A DNA stretch of 64,000 nucleotides from Bacteroidetes bacterium RIFCSPLOWO2_12_FULL_37_12. Lineage in GTDB: Bacteria > Bacteroidota > Bacteroidia > 2-12-FULL-37-12. The DNA lies in NCBI GenBank assembly GCA_001769655.1, contig MEPC01000001.1:59311-123310 (forward strand). Reading direction: 5' to 3'. Below, piece by piece: positions 42,804 through 51,510 of this stretch (position 1 is its first letter; each line of letters opens with the position of its first letter). The notes beneath the pieces were generated by a model. That model worked only from the letters and a program-made list of their open reading frames with translations. It ran no database searches and had not been told where the DNA came from. The position numbers were made by a program, and so were the translations under genes.

Positions 42804-43707
42804 TACTTAAAAGGGAATATATTTTAGAACGTTTAGATTGTTTACTCAAATCGTAATTTACCCAAAGTACTTCTTGTCGTTTATCTTTGGTTGAATGAAT
42901 TGTTTTTTCTGGGCTATAAATTTTCTTCCACTTTTTGCTTGAGTAAAGTTTATTCATTAATTCGCAATCATAGTTTGAAAGAGCTACCATTCCTTCTGCT
43001 GCATTAAGCACTTCGGCTAATTCAATGTGCATCTGGTTATCCATTTCAAAGCCATATGCTTTTGAATCTCCTCTTGTTTCGTGTATGTATGGCGGGTCAC
43101 AATAAAAGAAGGTTTCTTTGCCATCGTAAAGTTTTACAATATTGGTTGCTGGTCGGTTTTCAATTTGAACTCTTAAAAATCTTTCGGCAATAAAATCAAG
43201 TTGTTCTACCCCTCCGAGCCAACGGCTCACAACTCCGCTCATTCCAGAACGGCTTGTGTTTTTACAATTTGCCCAACGTCCAATTGATGCTGTCTGTGCA
43301 AGTCCTGTTCTTACTTGTCTTGCACGAACATAAAAGCGTCTGGCTCTTTCAACATTTGTTAAATCCGGGTCTAATTCACAAGCAAGAGCAAATTCTTCGC
43401 GGGAAAAGGGGGTCAATGCAATCAGTTCAATCAGTTCATCTTTATTTGCTCTCAAAACGCTGAAAAAATTTACTACTTCACCGTCAATATCATTATATGT
43501 TTCGATTGACGAAGGGTCACGGTTCATTAAAACTGCTCCTGAACCTGCAAAAGGTTCGCAATAATGTAAACAGTCTGGGAGCAAGGGTAACAACCAGTCA
43601 AGGTGAGAGAACTTGCCACCGTACCAACCAAAAGCTATTAACTTTTTTGGTCGTGATAAATTAAGAAGCGGAGCAGAGGTTCTTTTATTTTTTATGGCGG
43701 TTTCCAA
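42796..43707 (-). CDS. D12-class DNA N6-adenine methyltransferase
   Basis: FGWYGGKFSHLDWLLPLLPDCLHYCEPFAGSGAVLMN and FYCDPPYIHETR (motifs X/I and DPPY). Confidence 0.9.
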   Translation of the reverse strand: METAIKNKRTSAPLLNLSRPKKLIAFGWYGGKFSHLDWLLPLLPDCLHYCEPFAGSGAVLMNRDPSSIETYNDIDGEVVNFFSVLRANKDELIELIALTPFSREEFALACELDPDLTNVERARRFYVRARQVRTGLAQTASIGRWANCKNTSRSGMSGVVSRWLGGVEQLDFIAERFLRVQIENRPATNIVKLYDGKETFFYCDPPYIHETRGDSKAYGFEMDNQMHIELAEVLNAAEGMVALSNYDCELMNKLYSSKKWKKIYSPEKTIHSTKDKRQEVLWVNYDLSKQSKRSKIYSLLSNE

Positions 43708-43874
43708 AAGTCAATATTTTTAAAGTTTGGTTCAAATTTACGATTTTTATTTTTATCAGCTTTGTCTGTCCATTTGTCTACAAATTTATTGTAAACCTAA
43801 TTCAGGACGAGACACTCCACCTTTTATTACTATGAGATTGTCAATTGTCACGGTGTTATCGGTCTTTTAAAATG

Positions 43875-44254
43875 GCACATAACGTCAGTCCGTCTAAAAA
43901 CTACCTTTCACCAGCAAAAATACACAAAAAACCTGATGTAATAGAAGCGATATACGGAAGGGAAAAAAAATATACCGGAATGAAAATTAAAAATTTGGAA
44001 TCAACCTGTGGTAGTATTTTGATTTTAGGGAAGTCAAAAATCCAGAAAATAAAAAAACAAGTTCTCTCAGGAATTTTTTCCAACATTTTTTTATAAATAT
44101 CGCCACACTACCTTTTTTTTAACGAAATCTCTATTGAGAAAAAAAATCAACAATCAAAGGGAAAAAAAACTTCAATCCAGAGGCGGTTTCAGAGCAACTG
44201 TGGGTTCATTGCTTGTCCTATGGATGCAACGAAGCCTTAGTTGTTACCTGCAAG
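43875..44254. repeat. Cassette-flanking repeat R3 (full-length)
   Basis: GCACATAACGTCAGTCCGTCTAAAAACTACCTTTCACC...GCAACGAAGCCTTAGTTGTTACCTGCAAG; homologous to R2. Confidence 0.88.
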
Positions 44255-44420
44255 TGCTTCAGTCTGTCCGAAGTGCTGCCGTGTCAAGTTGCGATAAATA
44301 TTTTTCAACGCTGTCCACCATTTAATGCTCGTCTGTGTCAAGTTAGCACTGTGCGGTTGCGAAGTTTTATTTTTTGAAGCAAGGGAAATTTTTTGTTTTT
44401 TAATTTTTCTTGTCGGGGAG

Positions 44421-44487
44421 AAAAAATACTCTCTTGCAAGTTTTGGTTTAAGCGTTGGTTTGTGCGACTTGCAAGAGTGTATTTTTT
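44421..44487. repeat. Inverted repeat, 20-bp arms (19/20 match), 27-nt loop
   Basis: AAAAAATACTCTCTTGCAAG ... CTTGCAAGAGTGTATTTTTT, just downstream (in gene orientation) of the 5-gene cluster. Confidence 0.8.
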
Positions 44488-44502
44488 GTGTGAGGGCTTA
44501 CT

Positions 44503-45348
44503 TCAATTCTTATGATAAATTACCTCACTTAATCGAAGATTCAATCCATATTTTTTAATCATCTCTTTGCAGAATTCATCAAGTTGTAAACGATGTTCTT
44601 TTGTTGTTGCTTGTTGATAAACATTTTTGATTTCCTGATTTTCCTCTGCAAGTTGACTGGTCATTCGTTTCAAAATGTATTTACCTAGATTTATATGTTC
44701 AATGAAAATGGAATCTACTTTGATGTCGGCTAAGGATTGAAAGATTGATTCAAACTCATACAGTTTTTTAATGTAGTGTGGGAAAATTGGTCCAACGAAA
44801 GCATAAGTTTTAATTCCATTTTCTTTGAGTGTCTTCAATGCTTCAAGTCTTTGAGAAATACGGGGAGCTTTTATTTCTGCCCACTTTGAAACTTTGTCCT
44901 CTGTTGATGTAATTGTCATTCCAACTTCTGCGTTGGGAATTCGTTTTAGAATTTCAATGTCCCGGAGAACCATTGGTGATTTTGTCAATATCCCAACTTG
45001 TCCTTTGTATTGCACTTGTGCAATAATCTCTAATATTCCTTGCGTTAATTTGTATTTCGCTTCCGCACCTTGATATGGATCAGTTACTGAACTCAGCAAA
45101 AAGCTGGGATTGTCTTTGGATTTCAAAAATGTGTTAATCTCATTTTTGAAAAGCTCGATTGAGTTTATTTTGACATAAACATAATTTCCCCAATTTTCAA
45201 TTGTTTGATTTACGAACCTGCCCATGAAACTTGCGTAACAATAAATACAAGCGAATGCACAACCGGTATATGGATTAATTACATAATCCGCACTAGGTAA
45301 TTTTGATTTTACGATTATGTTTTTAGCATTTATTTCTTTTACTTCCAT
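44503..45348 (-). CDS. Radical SAM protein, SPL/SplB-like family
   Basis: YVINPYTGCAFACIYCYASFMGRF (CxxxCxxC), SVTDPYQGAEAKYKLTQGILEI, VGILTKSPMVLRDIEIL. Confidence 0.85.
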   Translation of the reverse strand: MEVKEINAKNIIVKSKLPSADYVINPYTGCAFACIYCYASFMGRFVNQTIENWGNYVYVKINSIELFKNEINTFLKSKDNPSFLLSSVTDPYQGAEAKYKLTQGILEIIAQVQYKGQVGILTKSPMVLRDIEILKRIPNAEVGMTITSTEDKVSKWAEIKAPRISQRLEALKTLKENGIKTYAFVGPIFPHYIKKLYEFESIFQSLADIKVDSIFIEHINLGKYILKRMTSQLAEENQEIKNVYQQATTKEHRLQLDEFCKEMIKKYGLNLRLSEVIYHKN

Positions 45349-45359
45349 GATATTGTTTT

Positions 45360-46379
45360 TTATGAATAAATTTTATGATTATCAAAAAACGAAATTACAG
45401 CAATAATCAATGCTGCAATGAATGAAATAATTAAAGTAAGTTGAACCGAATCGGTGAAATAAACAATTGTCCCTGCGAATATACAACCTACTACATGTCC
45501 CCAATCTTCAAAGAACGATAAATGTTCTTTTTCTTTACAATGACGAAGCATGTAGATAGTTCCACCACCTAAACCTGTTAGAAACCATAAAAAAAGAATT
45601 ATGGTGTTTGTAGGGTTAAGCAACATCAAAAGAACTGTAATACCTGAAAGCAAATGTCCATAACCGATTGAAGTAATGTTGAATGATTTGTTTTCTTTTC
45701 TGTATTTCTTTTCCATAAAGTAATAGGCAATCCAACCCAAAATGAATAGAACAGAAAAATAACCCGATGGAATATTTTTTATCAATGCCCAAAATGTATA
45801 ACAAAATAGGAAGTAGTGAAGGTGGTGAAAGAATTGAATCCAATTCATAGGGTTCCGTACATTTGGTTTAAATTCAGTCCTTACGATTGTAACTTTTTCA
45901 TCATTTACTTGAAACTGAAAGTAAACATAAAATAACGGAACAAGAAGGAACGCTGCAAGCAAAATTAGTTTGTATTGGCTCATCATAACAATAGCCGAAC
46001 CCATGCCTATGGCTTTAGAAAAAAACTTAGTGGTAATACTTACGGGATTGTTTTTTTTGATGTTGTCTTTAAGTTGGATGATAAAGGAAGCGGTAATAAC
46101 AATGCCGACTGAAAGAATAAAAACGTCAGAAGAATAAAAACCATAGAGAAGTAAAATAGCACCGATAAGAATCAATATTCCTGAAAACATTTTCTTCCAA
46201 CTCATGAAAGGGATGTTTGCACTTATCAAATAACCAACATGGAAAAGTGCCATTAGAATTGGAATTTGGTATAGTGGTATTCCTTGCATGTATCCCCAAA
46301 CCAATATGGAAAGTTCCAGACATTTCGCAAGATAATTTGTAATAAGTGTATTATATCGCATAAGTTTCATACTAATCAT
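45360..46379 (-). CDS. Multi-pass membrane protein (MFS-like)
   Basis: ~10 hydrophobic segments; overlaps the upstream gene by 8 bp. Confidence 0.6.
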   Translation of the reverse strand: MISMKLMRYNTLITNYLAKCLELSILVWGYMQGIPLYQIPILMALFHVGYLISANIPFMSWKKMFSGILILIGAILLLYGFYSSDVFILSVGIVITASFIIQLKDNIKKNNPVSITTKFFSKAIGMGSAIVMMSQYKLILLAAFLLVPLFYVYFQFQVNDEKVTIVRTEFKPNVRNPMNWIQFFHHLHYFLFCYTFWALIKNIPSGYFSVLFILGWIAYYFMEKKYRKENKSFNITSIGYGHLLSGITVLLMLLNPTNTIILFLWFLTGLGGGTIYMLRHCKEKEHLSFFEDWGHVVGCIFAGTIVYFTDSVQLTLIISFIAALIIAVISFFDNHKIYS

Positions 46380-47499
46380 TGATAAATGTTTTTAAACTAT
46401 CTTTTAAAATTGATGCCATACGCTCTCGAACAATCTTGACAGATAAATCAGAATAGTCATGTTCCGCTATACTTTTTTTTGCATGAGGGCGGTCGGTTAT
46501 ATACAACATCAATCCTACTTTACATGAGTCTTGCAACCAATTTTCACATCCGTTTTGGAAATACCCTGCTTCAACATCAATAGTTTCGCAACCAATTTTT
46601 TTAAGTTCAGCAACAAATGAAATCGTTTCAATCAAAGGTGTAATTACACTGGTGTGCAAACAGGAAAATTTAACATCCCTTCCTTCTAATTCTCTAAACC
46701 TATTAAAAAACTTGTTTGTTTTGATTCTTCCATCCGTGCCTATGATTGTATTTGGCACAACGATGTCACCAATTTTTATGTCGTCTGTAAGTGTGCCAGC
46801 ACTACCAACGAAAACAATTGCTTTTATTTTTTTTTTAGATAAGCATCTGACTATTGGTTCACAAAGGTCACCATAAGGGAAAGTGGTTAAGACAATAGAC
46901 TTCCCTTTGTAAGTATATTCACCAAAAGAGATAATATTGCCGGGAATAAATTTATTTAGAATAAACTCTTTACCAAGCATTTTTCCTATTGCTACTTGTC
47001 CACCAACGACAACTAATTCGGTATTTACTGGAAATTGATTAATATCATTTTCAATTATTTTTTCATAATCAGGTTTATGGTCTAATAATTTTAGTTGATT
47101 TTGATCGAATCCAATTAACCTGAGCATAAGAATAATCTTGTATAGACGGTTAATCCCCAAAATGCCTCTGAATTCTATAGTTTGTTCATCATTAAAGCGG
47201 TGACCAGATATAACGAGGCAATAATCTCTTTGATGAGAACTACCATAAAGATCAATTAAAGATTCTATGGTGTTTTTGTTATGGTTTTCAAGAAAACTGG
47301 TGGTATTGAATAATTCATGATGAATTTGAATCTTTTTAGAAGATTCGACAAATTCAATAATTCCCTTATTTGGAAATTTTATTGGTAAGTTTCGAGAGAT
47401 GTATAACTCAATATTGAAAGGGGCTCCGTCATTCTCCATTTGAACTACATTTTCTTCAACGGCTGATAATAGATTTCTTATGTTTAGATCAATTCTCAT
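46372..47499 (-). CDS. Nucleoside phosphorylase (PNP/UDP/MTAN) superfamily protein with ~120-aa N-terminal extension
   Basis: KAIVFVGSAGTLTDDIKIGDIVVPNTIIGTDG and GCETIDVEAGYFQ are typical of the superfamily. Confidence 0.75.
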   Translation of the reverse strand: MRIDLNIRNLLSAVEENVVQMENDGAPFNIELYISRNLPIKFPNKGIIEFVESSKKIQIHHELFNTTSFLENHNKNTIESLIDLYGSSHQRDYCLVISGHRFNDEQTIEFRGILGINRLYKIILMLRLIGFDQNQLKLLDHKPDYEKIIENDINQFPVNTELVVVGGQVAIGKMLGKEFILNKFIPGNIISFGEYTYKGKSIVLTTFPYGDLCEPIVRCLSKKKIKAIVFVGSAGTLTDDIKIGDIVVPNTIIGTDGRIKTNKFFNRFRELEGRDVKFSCLHTSVITPLIETISFVAELKKIGCETIDVEAGYFQNGCENWLQDSCKVGLMLYITDRPHAKKSIAEHDYSDLSVKIVRERMASILKDSLKTFIND

Positions 47500-47532
47500 A
47501 AGTAATAACTTAAAATATCATTTCTTTTTTGT

Positions 47533-48681
47533 TTATTGGTAAAGTAGGTCTGTTGTATCAAAAATTTTATCAAATGAATTTTCTTTCATGCTGTTGGTGA
47601 ACGAAAATATTTTACAGTGTCCGAAATTTTCATTGGCTCGCTTTGCAAAAACCTGTGCTTTTGGAGTTGATAAAATTTCCGTCAATGAGTTTGATGAAAG
47701 ATTTCCTAAAACCCAGGAATCATCAATTGGTTTTCCTGCGGAGTTCATTGCCCAAGGCGATGCCAACAAAGTTCCGTTAGACATAAGCCCGAATGATTCA
47801 TGAAACACATCGCAAGGATTTGTCGGTAACCCTGAATTATCAAAGTGTTTCAATGCACATTGTAATTTGATTACAGGGTTTCCATATTTTATTTCCATTT
47901 TCCGCAAAAAGTTTATTGCTCTGCGATACTGTTCCACTGATGGAGTATCTGCTTGCCTGAACGCACCTCTACCAACAGGAAACAATCGCATCAATAAAAG
48001 TTTCCCGATACCCAACTCATGCAAACTCATGTAAATGTTTTCCAGTGTTTGCTCGTCAATGTTATGAATTGTCATAGGTAGTTCTGCTCTTGTTTTTACT
48101 CCAATTTCTGCGAACCGTGTCGCCTTTTTCAAATTGCCTGCTGCATAATGGTCAGGTCTGCTTACTTTACCGTTGCAATCATCGCTGTCAAATGTGAAAT
48201 TAAGTTCACCGATGTAAGATGCAATTTCCTCAATGTTACACTTACTTAATCCCGCTCCTGTCGCTGTCAATGTGATTTTGTCTTTACCGAATCGTTCCGA
48301 AGCTGCTTTTAATACTACTGTGTTCTCCGTAACAGAAAGCGGGTCACCTCCCGAAATATCAAGTTTCACTTCAAAGCCCGATAAATTTTCAAGCACCTTT
48401 AGTTTCTGCTCCAGTGTCAATTCCAAACCTACTCGTTGTTTGTAGCGAACCGCTTGGTCAAAGATGCTGCCTTCATCAGCATTGAAAGGAAAGGTGTGTT
48501 CATTCTCTAACGAATCCGTTCTCATGGTGATGCTGCCGTTTTTTCTTGAAACATGGTCTGCATCAACGCAGCATATTTCGCAATCCCATGAACACACTTT
48601 AGTGATGTTCCAAATGATGTCCACCTTCTTTGGAAGTACAATAGAAGATGTTTCATTATCTGTTTTTGAGTTTTGTTGCAT
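47533..48681 (-). CDS. Radical SAM protein
   Basis: NITKVCSWDCEICCVDADHV (CxxxCxxC), VKLDISGGDPLSV (GGDP). Confidence 0.85.
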   Translation of the reverse strand: MQQNSKTDNETSSIVLPKKVDIIWNITKVCSWDCEICCVDADHVSRKNGSITMRTDSLENEHTFPFNADEGSIFDQAVRYKQRVGLELTLEQKLKVLENLSGFEVKLDISGGDPLSVTENTVVLKAASERFGKDKITLTATGAGLSKCNIEEIASYIGELNFTFDSDDCNGKVSRPDHYAAGNLKKATRFAEIGVKTRAELPMTIHNIDEQTLENIYMSLHELGIGKLLLMRLFPVGRGAFRQADTPSVEQYRRAINFLRKMEIKYGNPVIKLQCALKHFDNSGLPTNPCDVFHESFGLMSNGTLLASPWAMNSAGKPIDDSWVLGNLSSNSLTEILSTPKAQVFAKRANENFGHCKIFSFTNSMKENSFDKIFDTTDLLYQ

Positions 48682-48704
48682 ATTGCTGGTATTTTACCAG
48701 CAAT
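48682..48704 (-). promoter_or_regulatory. Perfect 10-bp hairpin abutting the radical-SAM start codon
   Basis: ATTGCTGGTA-ttt-TACCAGCAAT; the start codon complement is 48679-48681. Confidence 0.7.
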
Positions 48705-48717
48705 ATTAGTGGGGTAA

Positions 48718-48743
48718 TTATGCCATTGCAAACTTTGGCATAA
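48718..48743 (-). terminator. Hairpin TTATGCCAttgcaaactt TGGCATAA directly after the PLP-gene stop
   Basis: 8-bp stem read directly; the PLP gene stop complement is 48744-48746. Confidence 0.5.
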
Positions 48744-50258
48744 CTATCTTTGTATGGATGGTTTTTCAGGATAGTAGTTGGTGCGGCCAGTATTAACAAT
48801 TAGAATTTTTTTGTCCTGTTGAATTTGTTCTTTCATTTGTAGTAACAGTGCAAGACCTGCGATGCCAGATGGTTCGCAATTTATTTTTTCTTTAACGGCA
48901 ATTTTAATTGCTTCGTCTACAAATTCTTCCTTGACAAAATATATCCCTGACATTTTTCCAACGCAAGAAAATGTTTTTAATTGTTCAACAAATTCCTTAT
49001 GTTTATAAAGTGAAGGTAAAAAATATGAAAATAATTTTTCTAATTTTGATTTACTGTTGTTAGTAGTCGCACCTAAAAAATGACATTTGATAATTTTTTC
49101 AATCTTGCCTTCTAATCTTGGGTCATGAATAAAATTTCTTGAATTAAATTCTTTATTGACAATGTTTAAAACATTGGTAAATAAATCACCCGTTCCAAAT
49201 GGAATAAAACAAAAATCAGGATTGATATTTAATATTTCGTAACTCATCCAATCATAATACTGAATATTATGAATGTCCATAGTTTCCCGATATGTAATAT
49301 CAATACCCTTTTTATTAACGGTTAATTTTCTAATTTGTTCATCCCAAAGTTCATTTTTGGATAAATCTGTTTCATATACTTCGCAGCCTATATTACGAAT
49401 TGCTCCTTTTATTTCATTATTTATTTCTACATCGACTAACACTTTTAATTTAGTGGAAACTTGAAATAAATTAAACATATGTTGTATGGCAATTGCAGCA
49501 GTGCCTGAAGAAATAATTGAAATTTCCTTTAACTTAAATTTTAAAGCATTAATTGTAATCTCCCAGCCCATTCGGTCTTTATGACTGCCAGTCGGATTGA
49601 TACTTTCATCTTTCAACCAAACATTTTTAAATCCAGGAACATTTATTTTATATGTGTTTGTCGCAGGAAATTTTGGATTGTAAAAGGGACTTGGAGGAAA
49701 CTCTGGTTTTAAGGGATTATTTAATGATGGAATTGTAATTAATCTGCTAATTCTTTCCGGTTTGTTTTGCTGTGGCCTTTTAACTTGCTTTTTAATTACA
49801 GCAAGTTCTGGTTTTGAAATTTTTGCGTCAACATCTTTAAGTTTGTCTAAAATCTCTTGGAGAATATTCTTTTTAGTAGAAATATCACTGATAATTTTTA
49901 TTTCATCAAGTAGATTTTTATATTGTGAAAAATCTTGTGTGATGATCTCATTCCAGTCGTTTTTACCGTCTGTGGCATAGTAACACAAAATATCTCGTAA
50001 ATATTTTGTTGCTCCGCTTGGTGTTTTTTGATTAAATGCTCTTTTAATCAATTCGTCTGATACACTTCCGTTGAATTTTGAAAAATATAATGAAAATTTT
50101 TCTTGATTTGATTTAAGAAAATTATTTACTGACTTTTTCAACGGCAGAATAAAACTTGATTTGCCTGTACCTCTATTACTTGCCCCTTCTGAATTGAATT
50201 TTGCTAAAATCAAATTCAGAATTTCAATAGGAATAATTTTAGAAGTTTTAGGTTTCAT
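48744..50258 (-). CDS. PLP-dependent threonine-synthase-like / tryptophan-synthase-beta-fold enzyme with novel N-terminal region
   Basis: GFKNVWLKDESINPTGSHKDRMGWEITINALK (PLP lysine), ISSGTAAIAIQHM, NCEPSGIAGLALLL; ~170-aa N-terminus not recognised. Confidence 0.75.
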   Translation of the reverse strand: MKPKTSKIIPIEILNLILAKFNSEGASNRGTGKSSFILPLKKSVNNFLKSNQEKFSLYFSKFNGSVSDELIKRAFNQKTPSGATKYLRDILCYYATDGKNDWNEIITQDFSQYKNLLDEIKIISDISTKKNILQEILDKLKDVDAKISKPELAVIKKQVKRPQQNKPERISRLITIPSLNNPLKPEFPPSPFYNPKFPATNTYKINVPGFKNVWLKDESINPTGSHKDRMGWEITINALKFKLKEISIISSGTAAIAIQHMFNLFQVSTKLKVLVDVEINNEIKGAIRNIGCEVYETDLSKNELWDEQIRKLTVNKKGIDITYRETMDIHNIQYYDWMSYEILNINPDFCFIPFGTGDLFTNVLNIVNKEFNSRNFIHDPRLEGKIEKIIKCHFLGATTNNSKSKLEKLFSYFLPSLYKHKEFVEQLKTFSCVGKMSGIYFVKEEFVDEAIKIAVKEKINCEPSGIAGLALLLQMKEQIQQDKKILIVNTGRTNYYPEKPSIQR

Positions 50259-50316
50259 GGTTATTAAAGAAATTTACTTTAAATTGTTCTGAGCAGTAAA
50301 TATTGCGTTGGCAAAA

Positions 50317-50383
50317 TTTGGCTCTTTGACTTTTGCCCTTTTGTTTGATTTGTGCGTGAGCGGGCAAAAGGCAATGTGCCAAA
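50317..50383. repeat. Interrupted inverted repeat (TTTGGC..TTTTGCCC / GGGCAAAA..GCCAAA)
   Basis: Read directly, just upstream (in gene orientation) of the PLP gene. Confidence 0.6.
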
Positions 50384-50699
50384 TGAGCGTCAGCCGTAAA
50401 ATTAAAAAACAAAAAATGAGCGTTGGCAAAAAATAAAACTTCTTTGAGTTGGCTGTCTTGTTTGGCAGTCAGTCCTAAAGTTTTTGTCCCGTTGTCTGAT
50501 TGTTTCGTATCAGTCAGTTTAATGGTTGCACGGTCGTTGTCCAGCATTGAAGATAACTTACTTATAGAAGAAGTTTTGTCAAAAAAAAACTTCCTCCTAT
50601 ATGCACAAATGCAAAGATTGAAGGAAATTTCTATTCATAATCATTTCCTTTTATTTTTATGTTTAAGTCGGAGCATCTGGATAAATAGTGCCCTTAATC

Positions 50700-51494
50700 T
50701 CAAAACTTTTTCCTTATCAAATGCCCACCCGCCCATCCTATCATTACTACGGCTGATAAAACCAACCAATTATGATTCATGCCATAAAGTCCCACAGGAT
50801 AATGATTGCTGATCATTAATAAAACTAATGGCACCATCATGTAAGTATTATGAGTGGATGCCCTCCCCGCACGTTTCGCCAATAAATCATCGGGCTTCTG
50901 ACCGCTTTGTATTGCCTTCACCATTTTTTGTTGACTCGGAAGAATTATGAACCATACGTTCGATACCATGATGGTTCCATAGATAGCGCCTAAATGTAAA
51001 AATGCGGCTCTGCCGCTGAAAAGTTTACATAATATCCAGGCAATTAACATCGTAAGCATAAAACTACATAACATCATGACTACCTCCGATTTTCCCGGTT
51101 TTACCCACTGCCACAGTAAGAAATAAAGCAAAACACTTCCAAAAACAATTACGCCTGCATATAGGGCGCTCTCCATTTCTGTCATTTCCGATTCCATTTC
51201 TGTCATTAGCCCGCCGAACCAGTAAACCGTGATGAGCATAATAGCTCCGGTTATATATGTTACTAATGATTCATACATAAACCAATGCAAGCGTTTGCTT
51301 CCCTGCGGTATGGTTTTGTATTTCATCATCCTCCAGATTCCTCCTCCATGAATCTGGTCTTCCTGCCCTTCCAGTTCAGGGTCGTTTGTAGAAATCAGAT
51401 TTCTCTCCATGCGCATAAACACGAGGGTTGCTCCTACCCACATGATCCCTGCGATTACATGAATCCAGCGTGTTAGTATTTGAACGTATTCCAT
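50700..51494 (-). CDS. Membrane protein resembling the PuuD/urate hydroxylase N-terminal membrane domain
   Basis: MEYVQILTRWIHVIAGIMWVGATLVFMRMER; ~8 TM segments; VSNVWFIILPSQQKMVKAIQSGQKPDDLLAKRAGRASTHNTYMMVPLVLLMISNHYP. Confidence 0.7.
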   Translation of the reverse strand: MEYVQILTRWIHVIAGIMWVGATLVFMRMERNLISTNDPELEGQEDQIHGGGIWRMMKYKTIPQGSKRLHWFMYESLVTYITGAIMLITVYWFGGLMTEMESEMTEMESALYAGVIVFGSVLLYFLLWQWVKPGKSEVVMMLCSFMLTMLIAWILCKLFSGRAAFLHLGAIYGTIMVSNVWFIILPSQQKMVKAIQSGQKPDDLLAKRAGRASTHNTYMMVPLVLLMISNHYPVGLYGMNHNWLVLSAVVMIGWAGGHLIRKKF

Positions 51495-51510
51495 GGGGTT
51501 GGCGTGATTA

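Noticed and set aside
43845-44096. 83-aa ORF as a real gene
   Set aside because: Lies within repeat R3; only its second half resembles the frame in R2, so treated as part of the repeat.
39771-44254. R1-R3 as IS element or transposon ends
   Set aside because: Copies are in the same orientation (direct), no transposase ORF lies between them, and I saw no clear target-site duplication; a cassette-like interpretation fits better but is unproven.
50700-51494. Evidence for a purine catabolism locus from the PuuD-like gene
   Set aside because: No other urate/purine catabolic gene is adjacent, and the similarity is to the membrane domain only.
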